A stretch of DNA of 64,000 nt from Homalodisca vitripennis (Eukaryota; Arthropoda; Insecta; Hemiptera; Cicadellidae): NCBI RefSeq assembly GCF_021130785.1, contig NC_060215.1:119498501-119562500 (forward strand), in the 5' to 3' direction. The notes below the pieces were generated by a model. That model was not told the DNA's origin. It searched no databases and worked only from the letters and a program-made list of their open reading frames with translations. The position numbers were made by a program, and so were the translations under genes. Below are positions 1 through 13,300 of the stretch, one piece after another (positions within the stretch are counted from its first letter, which is position 1; each line of letters starts with the position of its first letter).

Positions 1-3000
1 TTTTTTGGTCCTTCATACACTCTCCTTTCCAAAAAGCACGGGGGTTAAATCTTGCAAAACCAATTTTCACCCCCTTTTTGTTTTGCCTTTAAAATCCTCA
101 CAACAACGGGAAATTTTTCAGGGTTTTTCTCTTGGCCCCAAAATTAGTAGTTTGGGGAATAACAAACCCTTCTTTTGGTTTGAGGTTTTTTCGGGCCCAT
201 CTATCCTAACTTTTTATACATTTGGACTAACATTTTTGAATCATTAAACAGCGGATTGTTTCTCCCCCATGTTCATTCCACAAACAGCTTTTCCTTTTAC
301 TTTTTTCCACTGGGGCCCAAAAGCAGAATTTAAAAATCTTTGGCTCGATTTTTTAGCCCGGGCTTCCTCAAAACTCTCCTTTTCTTTTAGAAAGGGGGCC
401 CCAAAAGGGAATTTTTTTATTGATTTTTTTCCCCGGGGTTCCTTTTGGGGCTCCCCATCCAGTACCCCGGGGACTTTCGGAATCTTTTAAACAGTTCTTT
501 TTCAGCCCTGTCTATCCTAAAGGGTTTTAATTTTCGGTAGAAATTGGGCCCAAAACGGAAATCATTCATCAGCTTAAATTTTGTTCGGGTTGTGTCGGTG
601 CTCGGGGTTTTCCCCTTTATCCCGGTTAACACGGTTATGCGGAACATTTTCAGCTTGATGTTGTTTTGCCCAGGCTCAAATCCTTTTAAGGGGAAAAATT
701 ATGGTTTTTTTAAACCCCCTGTCTACCCTTCCACCCTTCCTAACAGAAAACCTTTGGAAATGCAGAATATTCGTCGTCAAAGTTTTACAGCCCTGTTACC
801 CTTTAGCTTTCATTTTTGTACCCTTTTGACAAACCCGGAATTTTTATCGGTCATGTTTTCAGAAACCTTTTATTTTTACAGCTCCCCTTATACCAACAAA
901 GGGGGAATCTTTCATCTTTTGATGTTTTCCCTTCACCCTGTCTTTTCTCCATTGGGTTTTCTTTATTCATTTTTGGGCCCATTTTTTAACCATAAATTGA
1001 AAAAATCATTTTTTGGTCAATGTTTTTTCGCCCCATTTTAAACCCTCACAGTCTTTATCAGTAAACTAAACATAGTGAATCATTTACCCGGCTTTTTTTT
1101 TAGCCCTGTCTATCCCCCCCACCCAACCTTTATTCCGGTACTTCGGCCGTGGGCGGAGGAATCCATAATCGGCTGGGATTTTGTTCCCATTTTTCCTGTC
1201 TACCCTTTACGGGCTTTAAAAAAGTAGCTTTTGGGGAAACTTTAAGGCGGTTTTTTCATTCCCCAACCCCCCCTTTGTTGTCACCCCACTTTTTTTCCTC
1301 AGCTTTCAAAATTAGTAGCATTGGAAACCTAAGGGTTTTTAAATTCCCCAATTTTTCATTCCGGGGTCTTTGTTGTTCACCCCTGTCAAATTTCCTCAAA
1401 CAGTTTTTCCCCATTTTTTCCCGGTACCATCACCTTTTTGGCCCCGGAAATTTTTTTAAACAGCTGGATTTTGTTCGCCCCTGTCTACCCAAACTTTCCC
1501 TCTTTCCCGTAATATTGCAATCCCAATCTTTGCACCAAACCAAAATTCTTCAGCCCTGTTTATTCTTACAGCTCTCCTTTACAGTACCACTGGTAAAAAA
1601 AGTGAATTAAATTTCTTTTTTCGGGGCTTGTTTAAAAATTTTATTTTTCAGCCCTTTTCCCTAATCCTTTTTTAGTTTCCAAAAATAATTTTATTTTTAA
1701 AAAGCATTGGAAACAAAACCCCCCCTTAAATTTCTTTCCCCTTTTTCAGGTTTCAAAAAATTTTGGTTGGGGTTTTAGCCCATCTACCCTTTACAGCTTC
1801 TTTATCAGTAGACTAACATTTTTTTTAAAATCATTCTTTACGGGGATGTTTTAAAGCCCCTGCCCTTTTAAACCCCTTCCCCCTTTTTCCGGGTACTAAG
1901 CACGTGGGGGGAATCATACATCGTCAATTTTTTGTTCACCCCCTGTCTTTTCCCTCAGGGTTCCTTTTAAGTTCCCTTGGAATGTAAAAAATTTTTTCCC
2001 TCAGCTTGTTTTTTTTTTAGTCCGTGTCGGTGCTCGGGGCCTTTCTTATACAGTCCCAAAGGGACTTTTCCCAGAATTATTCTTTCATCGATTTTGTACA
2101 CCCCCGGGTCTACCCTTTACCTCTCATTTCAGTGTTTGGGACAAAAAGGAATCATACCCCCGGCCCCGATGTTTTTTCAGCCCCAGACAAACCTACAGCT
2201 CTTTTTATTTAGTAGAAAACACAAAGCGGAATCATTCATCAGTTCGAGGGTTTTTTTCCTGTCTATTCCCCTTTCCTTCATATTCAGTACCCATGGTACA
2301 TAAACGAAATCTTTTTAATTGGGGGATTTTTTTTAGCCCCAGGTTTTTTCACAGTTTGTTATACAGTGGGGAACTACACATAGCTAAATCATTTATGGGC
2401 GGATTTTTTTCACCCCTTGTTATTTACAATTACCATTCCGAAATTCAGTACGTGGGGGAAATTTCAACTTCAGCTCGATTTTTTCTTCACCCCGTTTTAT
2501 TTTAGGGCTCTCTTTTTCAGTAGAAACACAAAGCGGAATCTTCATCAGTTCGATTTTTTTTCCCCCCTGTGTATTCTAATGGTCAAAATTTCAGAAAGCA
2601 TTGGACAAGCGGAAATTTATAGCTTGTTTTTGTTCAGTCCGTGTCGGTGGTCGGGGCTCTCCATTAAACAGTCCCCACGGCCCATAGCGAATAATTTCGT
2701 CAGTCGATTTTGTTAAAAGCCCCTGTCTACCCTCATGGCTTAAAATTTCATTTGCATTCGAACTAAGGAATCATTCATTAGGTGATTTTGTTTTCCCCCT
2801 GTCTATTTTACAGCCCCCAGCCCAGCCCCCTGCACAGGGCGGAATCTTTAAAAAACAGCTCGTGTGTTCCGCCCTGTTTTCCCTAAAAGGTTTTTATACT
2901 TTAGCAATGGAATAGCGGAATCATTCATCAGTTGTTTTTGTTCAGCCCGTGTCGGTGTTTCCGGGTTCTTCTATACAGTAGCAGGGGTTTTAGGGGAAAT

Positions 3001-6000
3001 CATTAAATCAGCTTGATGTTTTTTCCGGCCCCTGTCTATCCTAAAAGCTCCCCTACACAGTAACGGGACTGGGCGAATCATTTTTCGTTTCAAATGTTGT
3101 ACCCCCCCTTTGTCTATCATCAAAAGTATTTTTTTTTAAGTAGCATTCGCCCAAAAGGGAAACCATTCTTTTGGTCAATGTTGTTAAACCCCTTTCTATT
3201 TTTTAACCCCTCCCATAAAAGTACACCCGGGGGGAACAAAATCAGTTCGATGTTTTTTGGGCCGGGTGTTTCCCTAAAGGTTTCCCCTTTTATAAAATAC
3301 ACAAAGCAAAAATCATTCTTTAGTCATTTTTGTTCGCCCTGTTTTTCCTAATGGTCTAATATTCAGTACATTGCCCTGGGGGGGAATTAAATTATCGGGG
3401 TTAATTTTGGGTTCAGCCCGGTTTTTCACGCCTTTTATCCAGTTAAATTTCCAAAGGGGGTTTCTTTTATCGGGTTTTTGGGTTTGTGTTTGGGGCCCTT
3501 TTTGTCCTATTTTCCACACTTTTTTCTCCCCATTTCCCATACTGGATTTTTGGGGAAATTTCATTAATCAGCCCCGATGTTTTTTCAGCCCGTGTTTCTA
3601 TGGTTCTAATTTATTTGGGTTTGGCCCAAAAAGGGAATTTTAATTCCGGTCGAGGTTTTTCCCCCCTTTTATCTACCCTTCCGGGCTTTTTTTTATACAT
3701 AAAAACTCCCCGGAAATTTTTTCCCATTTATGTTTTTAAAGGCCCCTGTCTTTAAAACCCATTTTTTCCCTTTCCCAAAATGAACCCGGGTAGCCTTTTT
3801 TCACCTTAACCCCCAAAATTTTTAGAAAGAGGGGGCCCTTAACAAAATTTATTCATAAAATCAATGTTGTTCCCCCAATTTTTTCCCTCAACTCTCTTAT
3901 CCATTTAAAACTACAAAAGCGGAATCTTTTATAAATTTGGATGTTTTTCCCACCCCCGGGTCTATTCCCCTTAAGGCCTTTAATATTCCCATTTTAGAAT
4001 TGTACTCGGGGAATTTTCATTTAATCGGTCCATTTTTTGGGGTTTTTAAGCCCAGTCTACCCTTTTAAAGCTAATTTATACATTAGACTTACATTTTTTA
4101 AATTTCTTTTTTTACGGGGTTTTGGTTTACCCCTGTCTATCCACCATCCCCCAAATTCCAGAAATTTCACATGGCGGAAATCATGCATCAAACACCCCTT
4201 TTTAATTCCTTAAAATTGCCCCTGTTTTTCTTTAAAAAGGCTCCCCCTTTTTATACAGTACCATGGACTCAAAATTATTGTAGCTCTTTGTTTTTCCACC
4301 CCCCTTTTTCCAATTTCCCTTCCCTTTGGCTCAAATATTTCATTTTTACCCCATTAAACTAACCAAGAAATTTTTTAAATTAAATTTTTTCCGGGGTTCC
4401 CAATTGTTTTTTTCAGACCCCATTTTTTTTTCCCCCCCCACAGCTCTCCTTTAAAATCCCATAGTTTTTGGGAACCTACCAAACAAAGGGTTTTGGAATT
4501 TCATTTTATCAGCTGGATGTGTTTCACCCCCTGTCTATCCCAAAAATCTCCTTTCCCAGTACTTCGGCACGGGGGGAAAATCATACTTCAGCTCGGTTGT
4601 TCCCCCCTGTGTATTCCATGGCTCTCAAAATTCAGTGGGCATTGGACATAAGGGAAATTTCTTTCCCTTGGGTTTGAGGTTTTTAGCCTAGTCTACCCTT
4701 ACAGTTTTTATAAGTAGATATCTTTTTTAAATCTTTCTTTACCTGGTGTTTTTCCCCAAGCCCCTTTTGGTTCTCCCCCAACAACCTTTTTCTTCCCTTT
4801 CCCAGAAATACAGCAGGGTTGGGGGAAAATCTTTACATCAGTAAATGTTGTTCAGTCCCTTTTTTACCCCACAGGTGTTATAAAATTTGCATTGGACATA
4901 GTGAAATCTTTTCACAGTTAATTTTTTTCAGCCCTTTTGGTCGGTGTCAGGGCTCTTTTTTTCATTTCCACGGGAAACATTTCAGAAAAAATTGTCAGCT
5001 CGATGTTGTACACCCCCAGTTTTTCCCTTATAGTCTCATATTCATTTAGCATTGGACATACGGAATCAAAATCGGGTCTTGTTTTTTCACCCCCCAAGTC
5101 TATTCTTAAGCTTTTTATTTTCCCGAACCCTTTTTTACTAAGGGGAATAAATTTTTTGGGGTATGTTGTTTACCCCCAGTCTACCCTCACAGTTTGGGTT
5201 ATACAGTAGATCCCACATAGCAAAAATCTTTTATTGCTGGATGTGTTTCAGCCCTTTTTCATCCACAATCTCTTTTTTCCAGTAAAACTGCAATGGGGAA
5301 ATTCTTTGCATCAACACCATAATCTTACCCCCTGTTTTACCCTCAAGGGGCTCCTATACAGTAGTTTTGACATAGCTGAATTTTTTTCCCAGTGGATGTG
5401 TTTCACCCCCGTCTATCCACACTTTCCCCCTTTCCAGTACTTCGGCCCCGAGGGGGGAATTTACTTCGTTCGATTTTTGTTCAGCCCTGTGTTTTTATGG
5501 CTTTCAAAATTCAGTAGCTTTGGACATAACGGAATATTCTCTGGTCGAGGTTTTTTTTACCCCTAGTCACCCTTACAGCTCTTTTAAAAAAGTAAAACTA
5601 TACTGTTTGGTCTTTTCACCCGGGATGTTTTTCAGCCCCTGTCTATAAAACATTCCCATTCCAGTAAACGCACTGGGGGAAAATAACATCCCCACCATGG
5701 TTTTTTCACCCCCCTTTTTCTATCCCCCACTGGTCCCCTTTACATTTAGCATTGGACTTTTGGGGCAAAATTTATTAAATCAGTTAAATTTTTTTCCGTC
5801 CGTGTGGGTTTGTGGGGGGTTCCCCTATACAGTACCATGACATAGAGAATATTCGTCAGCTCGATGTTGTATAGCCCTGTTATCCCCCATCTCTCCCCAC
5901 TCAGTAGCTTTGGGAACCAAAAGGAATCATTCATTAGGTTGATGTTTTCCCCCCCTGTTTCCTTATAGTTTCCCCGGGCCCTGTCCCACTGCACGTGGGG

Positions 6001-8335
6001 GGAAACCCTTTAAACAGCCGATGTCGTTCCCCCCCTGTCTACCTCACGGGTTAATTACATTGGGCAATGGGACTTAGCAGGATTTTCATCAGCTTGATTT
6101 TGGGTTCGGTTTGTCGGTGCTGGGGCCCCTCCTATACAGTAGCATAGTTATTGGGGAAATATTCATCAGCTTGTGTTGTTCAGTCCGTGTCGGGGGCTCA
6201 GGGTTCTCCTATCAGTAGCACTGGTTATTAGGGGAAATTTTCATTCATCAGTCGATGTTGTTCGGGCCCCTGTCTACCCTCACGCTCTCCTACCAGTACC
6301 AATGGAATAGCAAAACATTTTCATCGCTCGATGTGTTACAGCCCCTGTCTATTCATAGCTATATTTTTTTGTAGCATTCGCCCAAAACAAATCATTCTTC
6401 AGGTCAATGTTGTTCAAAATTATCTATCTTTACAGTTTCTTTATACTTTAGAATACACAAAACGGAATAAATTATCAGTTTCGATGTTGTTCGGGCCCCT
6501 GTCAAATCCTACAGCTCCCCTTTTACAGTCCCAAACGGGGACAAAAGCAGAATCTTTTATTAGTCATTGTTGTTCCCCCTCGGGAAAAACCTTTCATAGC
6601 TCTAATATTCAGTAGCATTCGCCCTAAAAAAACATTCTTAGGTAATGTTGTTTCCCGAACAGTTTATCTACAGCTTCTTTTCCATTTGGGAATAAAACAA
6701 AAGCTAAAATCATTTATCAGTTGGATTTTGGTTTCACCCCCTTGTCTATCCCACATCTCCCTTTTCCAGTACTTGGCACGTGGGGAAATTTATACATCAG
6801 CCCCCGATTTTGTTTAGCCCCTGTGTTTTTCTCATGGCTCTATTTTTAGTAGCATTGGACAAAAAGGAAATCATTCATCTGGTCGATTTTTTTTCCCCTG
6901 GCTACCCTTACAGCTCTTTTTTTACGGGTAGACTATACTGTTTGAATCTTTTCATTAGTGGAGGGTTTTTCGCCCCTGTTATAAAAAACCATCCCCCAAC
7001 CCCAATGATCGTCAGCCCTGTAAAATTCTTAAGCTCTCAAAATTAGTGGGTTTTTTGGCCATAAGGGGAATTTTCATCGATCGATGTTTTTCAGCACCAT
7101 TTTTCCCTCACATCTTCTTACCCAGAAAAACTACACAAAGCGGAATCTTTCCCATCAGTTCGATGTTGTTCACCCCCTGTCTTTTCTCTAAGTTTTATTT
7201 TCAGTAGCATTGTAAAAAAGGAATCATTTTCTGGTCCCAATTGTTTTGCCCAGTTTTACCCTCACAGCTCGTTATACAGTAGATACACATGCTGAATTTT
7301 TTTATCAGCTGGATGTGTTTCAGCCCCTGTCTATCCACACACCCTTTAAATTCCAGTAATATTGAACAGGGCGGAAATCTTTGCACCCAAACACCAAAAT
7401 TTTCACCCCCGGGTTTTTTTCTTACAGCTCCCCTTACAGCCCACGGGGACATAGCAGAATAAATTCATCAGTTTGGGAAATTATTTCCCCCTTTTCTACC
7501 CCTATGGGTTTATAACTAGTAGAAATTGGACAAAAATGATTCATTCATCGGGTTTCGATGTTGTTCAGCCCCACTCTAACCTTCAGCCCCTCTTATACAT
7601 TTAGGGACTACCATAGCTAAATTTCTTCATCAGGGGGTTTTGGATGTGTTTCACCCCCTTTGTTTACCCACCATCTCCCATTCCATTTAATTACTCCCCA
7701 ATGGGGGAAATTTCTTTACATCAACCCCCTTTTGGGTTTCCCCCTGTCTATTTCACTGGTCCCCTTTTTACAGTACCCTGGACATTTGCAGAATCATTTT
7801 CAGGTAAATGTTTTTTTCCCCCCCAGTTATCCTCACAGTTGTTAAATACAGTAGTCTACAAAATAGTGAATCATTTATAGTGGATGTGTTTAAACCCCCT
7901 TACTATCACAAAATTTTCCCATTCCGTATTTTCCGCAGGTGGGGAATCTTTACATCAGCTGGGATGTTGTTGGGCCCCGGGTACCCTCACGGGTTTCTCT
8001 TATACAGTAGCTTTGGGGAATTTTAGCGGAATCATTATAAACCCCCTGATGTTCACCCCTTTGTCATTCCCACGGGTTTAAATTTTCTTTCCCAATGGAC
8101 ATAGCGGAATCATTCATCGTAAATTTGGTTTTTTCGGCCCCGTGTGGGTTTTGCTGGGGGGCCTTTCCCTTACAGTGGGATGGTTATAGGGGGAAATATT
8201 TATCGCTTGATGTTTTTCAGCCCGTCTATCCTTAAGCTTTTTTAAACCCGTAGAATTTCACAAACCCGGAATCATTCAAAAGTTCGATAATGTTTTGCCC
8301 TGTCTATTTTTAAAGGCTTTATATTCCCCCCTTTA
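1..8335. repeat. Satellite array, segment 1 (about 77-79 bp monomers)
   Basis: Degraded tandem array. Recurrent words are GTCTATCC, CAGTAGCATTGGACAT, AATCATTCATCAG and CGATGTTGTTCAGCCCC, returning roughly every 77-79 bp. Individual copies are badly corrupted, with stretched runs of T, C, G and A (for example runs of six to nine T). Open frames across this segment start and stop at random, have no family resemblance and are rich in Phe, Pro and Ser because of the T/C-rich monomer, so I treat none as a gene. No promoter or RNA gene is visible. Confidence 0.85.
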
Positions 8336-10324
8336 AAACCCCTCGGGATTATTTTTTAAAAAAGTATTCCCCACAGATCGAAATGTCCCTTTAAGGGGAC
8401 CAGCCATTTTCCCCCCAGGTTTTAAATTTATTCTTGCTCTTTGTTTTTACAGCTGTAAGTCCCTTGAGGGGGAACATACTCGTTTCCAAAACACTTAAAA
8501 GTCCCTATATTGGCCACTTATTAAACAGCTGTTAATAATTTTTAAAAAACATATGTTTCTTCTATAAGGGGCTCCCAGTCTTTTATTAAAGTGTCACTAT
8601 TTACACATAAACGTTTTTATTTTTTTTCTCAAACATTTTTCAGCTATAACCTCACTTTCATTTTTTTTGACCTTTTAGTCCCCTTACTGTAGTTTTTTTT
8701 CACTTTAGTTTCTTGCTTTTTGTTCTTTAGTGCATAATATTTGAGTTTAAATGTTATTTATAGTTTTTAAATATTTAGTTTTTGTTGTATAGTCAGTAAA
8801 ACAAAATGGATGAAAGGGAAAAAATTAGGTGAAGAGGGCATTTTGGAAAAACTCGAGTGTGATTCGTAATGACATTTGTTGTTGATTTAAATTTAATTGG
8901 CGAAGAGTTTAAAGTGTTAGTTCACTCAAAAATTGCCCGTGAAGATTACGAAAATTCGGGATGAAAAAAGAAGCTCTTGAACAGAAAGGGAAAGGAGAAA
9001 GGAGTAAGAAGGGGATGACGAGTTTGTTGCAGGGGAAAAATAGCAAATTGGAGAGAATGGGATGGTATTTTGTTTCAGCTTTTTCGGGTTTCAAGGGGAA
9101 AAAATTTTAGTGGATTTAAACCACCCAAATCACATGACACCAAACCCCCCATTAGAATTTTTTTTCAATTTTTTTTTACGGTTTTGAATATTAAATGAAA
9201 TTTTTAAAGAAAACGAAAGGTATGCAAACGAAAAAAATACGAAAACCCCCTTTGGGGAAAGACCCATATGGTGGCGTGGAAAGCCCTTAAACTTTAGTAG
9301 AACGGGAAAGCATTTTTAGGAGTGCTCTTTTAACAGGGCCCCCATAAATCCTAAACCGGTCGATAAATTATTTTTCAGTAGAGGGCCTTGATTATAAAGC
9401 CGTTTTTTAAAGATGGGGTTCTCCAAAAGACGATTTAGTCAGATTTTTTGGAATTGCATGTTTTCCCCCCCCCAAAGGGGTCCAGAAAAGGGCCCCCTTT
9501 GGGAATCAAATTTGGAAAAAGTTAAAAAATTGTTGGGTTGTATTTGGGATCGAAATTTTTAGGGGAACCCCTTTTTTTTCCAAAAAACAAAGTCAGCTTT
9601 GAGAAAGCCTGTAGGCTTCAAAGGGAAGTGCTTTTCAAAGTCTACAATAAAGATAAGTGTAAAATGGGGCATAAAAGTCTTTGTACTGTCAGAACCCTTT
9701 TTGGATTATTTGTGCCTTAGACCCATTTTTTGGGGGAAAAAAACACCACAAGTTTTTTTAGAACGGCAAGACCTTTTCTGTTCCCAACCCCGAATAGTTT
9801 CCCATTTAGTGAAAAAGAAAAAAAAGAACATATGGAAAATTTTTGGGGGCCTTGAGGGATTTTTGATGGGTACTTAAAAAACTTGGAAACTGGTAAGGAA
9901 CTGTATGATTTAAAATTAACAAAAGGGGGACAAATAATGAAAAATTTTAGATTAGGTTTGCTGATCAAGTGGGCCCTTAAGACAAAGAAAAAAAAAATAC
10001 CGCTCCATCAAGTTGAAAAAAGGGGGACATTAATTTCTTTTGGGAAAAGGAAAGAAAAATTTACCATGTATTCTTACATCAATCAGTTAAATTTACCCGG
10101 GTAATTCGAGCAAACTGATGAAATTTTATGTCAAAATTTGGGGCCCAAACTGAATTGACCCGAATTCGTCCCCTATGGGGGACCCTTTGATCTGGGAGGG
10201 AAAATGAAAAAGGGAAATTTTTAACAGGCTGTTTAGTAAAAAGGTTCCCTCCCATAGTGGAAATTTCCCAAAGGGCAAAGGGTTTAGTAGCATTTTAAAA
10301 TAATGGGAAACATTTAATTTGGTC
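8336..10324 (+). mobile_element. Decayed piggyBac-type element interrupting the satellite
   Basis: The satellite words disappear here and return at about 10325. Several plus-strand frames between about 9240 and 10100 together resemble a piggyBac (DDE_Tnp_1_7) transposase. One segment at about 9580-9720 reads FKVYNKDKCKMG followed by KWGIKVFVLSEP, matching the family block in which a Lys/Arg-rich strand precedes a GIK-hydrophobic-VL strand and a GYLC-like word. A later part (about 10020-10080) reads GTLISFGKRKEKFTMYS, like the block before the W-K-D-K motif. Frames break every 50-90 codons, often at homopolymers. Boundaries are approximate and no TTAA-flanked termini are resolved. It may be a real old insertion made worse by sequencing error. 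Confidence 0.45.
9538..10104 (+). pseudogene. piggyBac transposase fragment, multiply frameshifted
   Basis: This is the most readable part of the element above. Translation needs at least three frame changes: residues around VSFEKACRLQ in one frame, KVYNKDKCKMG in the same frame, WGIKVFVLSEP in the next, then a third frame downstream. The order of blocks matches the catalytic core of DDE_Tnp_1_7 proteins from the first acidic motif onward, but the first catalytic Asp would fall in SFEKAC, where E replaces D in this reading. There is no start codon, no cysteine-rich C terminus and no neighbouring gene. It is non-functional as written. Assignment rests on pattern recognition of short blocks. 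Confidence 0.4.
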
Positions 10325-13300
10325 CCCCGTTGTTTAGCCCCAGTCAATCCTACCGCCCGTTTTTACAGTAGACTACACATTTGCTGAAAATCATTTATCA
10401 GCTAATGTGTTTCAGCCCCGTTATCCCCCACATCTCCATTTTCCGTAATAATGCACCCTGGCGGAATCATGCATCAACCCATAATCTTCAGCCCCCGTTA
10501 TTCTTACAGCTTCCCTTTCAGTACCCTGGACTAGCAGAATCATTCATCAGCTGATAAAATTCAAACCCCCCGTCTATCCTCATAGTCTCATAATTAGTAG
10601 CATTGGACATAACTGTTTTAATTTATAGGTTGATGTTGTTTTAGCCCCGTTATCTCACAGCTTTTATCAGTAGACTACACATAGTGAAAACATTCATCAG
10701 TGGATGTGTTTCGGCCCCCTGTTATCCACCAAACTCCCATTCCAAATATCCCGGAAAGTTGCGGAATCATAATAGCTAAATGTTGTCAGTCCCTTTTCAA
10801 CTCACAGGTTGGGCCTATACAGTTGCATTGGACATAGCGAAATTTTACCCAGCTTTTATTTTTTTTTAGTCCGTGTCGGTTTCTTTGGGCTTTTTTATAC
10901 AGTTAAATGGACTTTTAGAATTATTGTCAGCTCGATGTTGTACGCCCCCCGTCTATCCTCATAGCTCTCTATTCAGTAGCATTGGACATAACGGAATCAT
11001 GCATAGGGGCGATGTTGTTCCGCCCCGTCTACCTCACAGCTCTTTATCCCGTAGAATACACCCAAACCCGGAAACATTCAAACAGTTCGATGGGTTTTTC
11101 AGCCCCCGTCTATTTCATAGCTTTTTTTTTCAGTTGCATTGGGGACATAAAGAAATCATTTATTGGTCGGGTGTTTTTCAGCCCCAGGGTTTTTCCTCCC
11201 CAGCTTGTTAACAGTTGACAACCATAGTGAATTAATTTATCATGGATGTGTTTCAGACCGTCTATTTCCCACCTTTTCCCCTTCCAAAAATTTGGCCGGG
11301 GCGGAATCATAATCAGCCGATGTTTTTTCGCCCCCGTGTATTTTTCATGGCTTCATATTTTAGTGCTTTGGACATAAAGAATTTCATCCGGGGGAAGGTT
11401 TTTTTGCCCTAGTCTATCCTTAAAGCCCCTTTTTAAGTAGGACTATACATGGTTTTTAATCATTTTTATTTAGCTGGAAGTTTTTTTTAGCCCCGGGTTT
11501 TCCAAACATCTCCCCTTCCCGTAATACTTTCACATGGGCCCGGGAAACCCCCCAAACAGCTCGATGTTGTTCAGCCCCTGTTTTTATTTCAAGGGCTCTA
11601 TATTTAAAAGGGATTAGACATTGCGGGGGAAACAAACATCAGCTTGATTTTGTTTTAGTTTCCCTGGCGGTTTTTGGGGTCTCCTATACCGTTTCCATGC
11701 ACATGCAGAATCATTCGTTTGGTCGTGTTGTATAAAACCCCTTTTTATTCCCCATAGGGTCTTTACATTCAGTCCATTGACTAAAAGGAATCAATTTATT
11801 AGGTTGTGGGTTTTTTCACCCGTCTATCCTTATAGCTCCCCAGTCCAGTACTTGGATTGGGCCCGGAATTTACTCAACAACCGGGTGTCGTTCCCTTTTG
11901 TTCCCTCCCCACAGGGGGCTAATATACCCGTAAACAATGGACTGCAGGATAAATTTATCAAACCCGGGTGTTTTTCAGTCCCTGTCGGGGGTCAGGAAAC
12001 TCCCTATTTCAGTAGCATTTGGTTTTAGCGGGAATTTATTTTATTAGCTTGATGTTGTTTAGTCCCTGGGCAGTGCTCAGGTTTTCCCATACAGTAGCAT
12101 GGTTATTCGGAATAAATTTACAGGTCGTGTTTTTTCAGCCCCCGTCTATCCCCACCCGCCCCTAAATATACAATATCACTGGATTTGCAGAATCATTCGT
12201 CAGTGATGTTGTACAGCCCCCGTCTATCTTTATAGCTATCATATTTAGTAGCATTCGAAACCCAACGGAAACATTCATCAGGTCGATGTTTTTTCAGAAC
12301 CCTTTTCTATCTTTACAGCCTCTTATAAAAATTGAAATACACAAAAAAGGAAACACTCATCAGTTCGAGTTGTTTAGGCCCTTTTTTCCCCCACAGTTTC
12401 CTATACAGTACCTTTGGGCATAGCAGATCATTTAAATTTGCTCAATTTTTGTTCAACCCTTTTTTTTTCCTCAAGCTCTCTTTTTCAGTAGCATTTGAAC
12501 CCAACAGATTTTATTATAAGGTCAATGTTTTTTCAGCACCCGTTTTTTTCCTCACAGCTTTTTTTATCCAGTAGGAAATAACCCAAAACTGGGAAAATTT
12601 TTTTCGCTTTGGGTGTGTTTCAGGCCCCATTATCCCCACAATTTTCCCCTTTCCCGTTTTTCGGCCGTTTGGGGCAATATACCCACCACCATTTTTGTTC
12701 AGCCCCCGGGCTATCCCCACTGGTCTCCTTACAGTTTGATTGGGGCATAGCGGGAAACGTTTTATCAGCTTGGATTTTGTTCAGTTCCCTTTTTCGGTGC
12801 TGGGGCTCTCCTATACATACCACTGGCATGCAGAATTTTAAATTTTCCCGTCGATGTTGTTTTTAGGCCCCCCATCTTTCCCCTAGCTTCATATTCAGTA
12901 CATTGACATAAAAAGAATTTATTATCAAAGGGCGGGTGTTTTTTCGCCCCCGGGCTATCCCCACAGCTTCTTATCCCGTAAAAAATTTAAAAAAGCGGAA
13001 TCATTTATAAATTCGATGGGTTTTTCAGCCCCGTCCCATTCTCTAAACTCTTTTTATTTTTGTAGAAATTGTACATAAGGGAAAAATTTATCTGCGGGCC
13101 GGGTTTTTTAGCCCAGTCTATCCTCACAGCTCTGTTAAAACAGTAGACTACACATAGCTGAATCTTTTATCAGCTGGATGTGTTTCAGCCCCCGCTATCC
13201 CACCTTCTTTTTTAGTAATATGCACATGGGGGAATCACCATCAAAACCATTTAAACTTCAGCCCCCCGTTATTCTTTCAGCTCTCATAATTAGTAGATTG

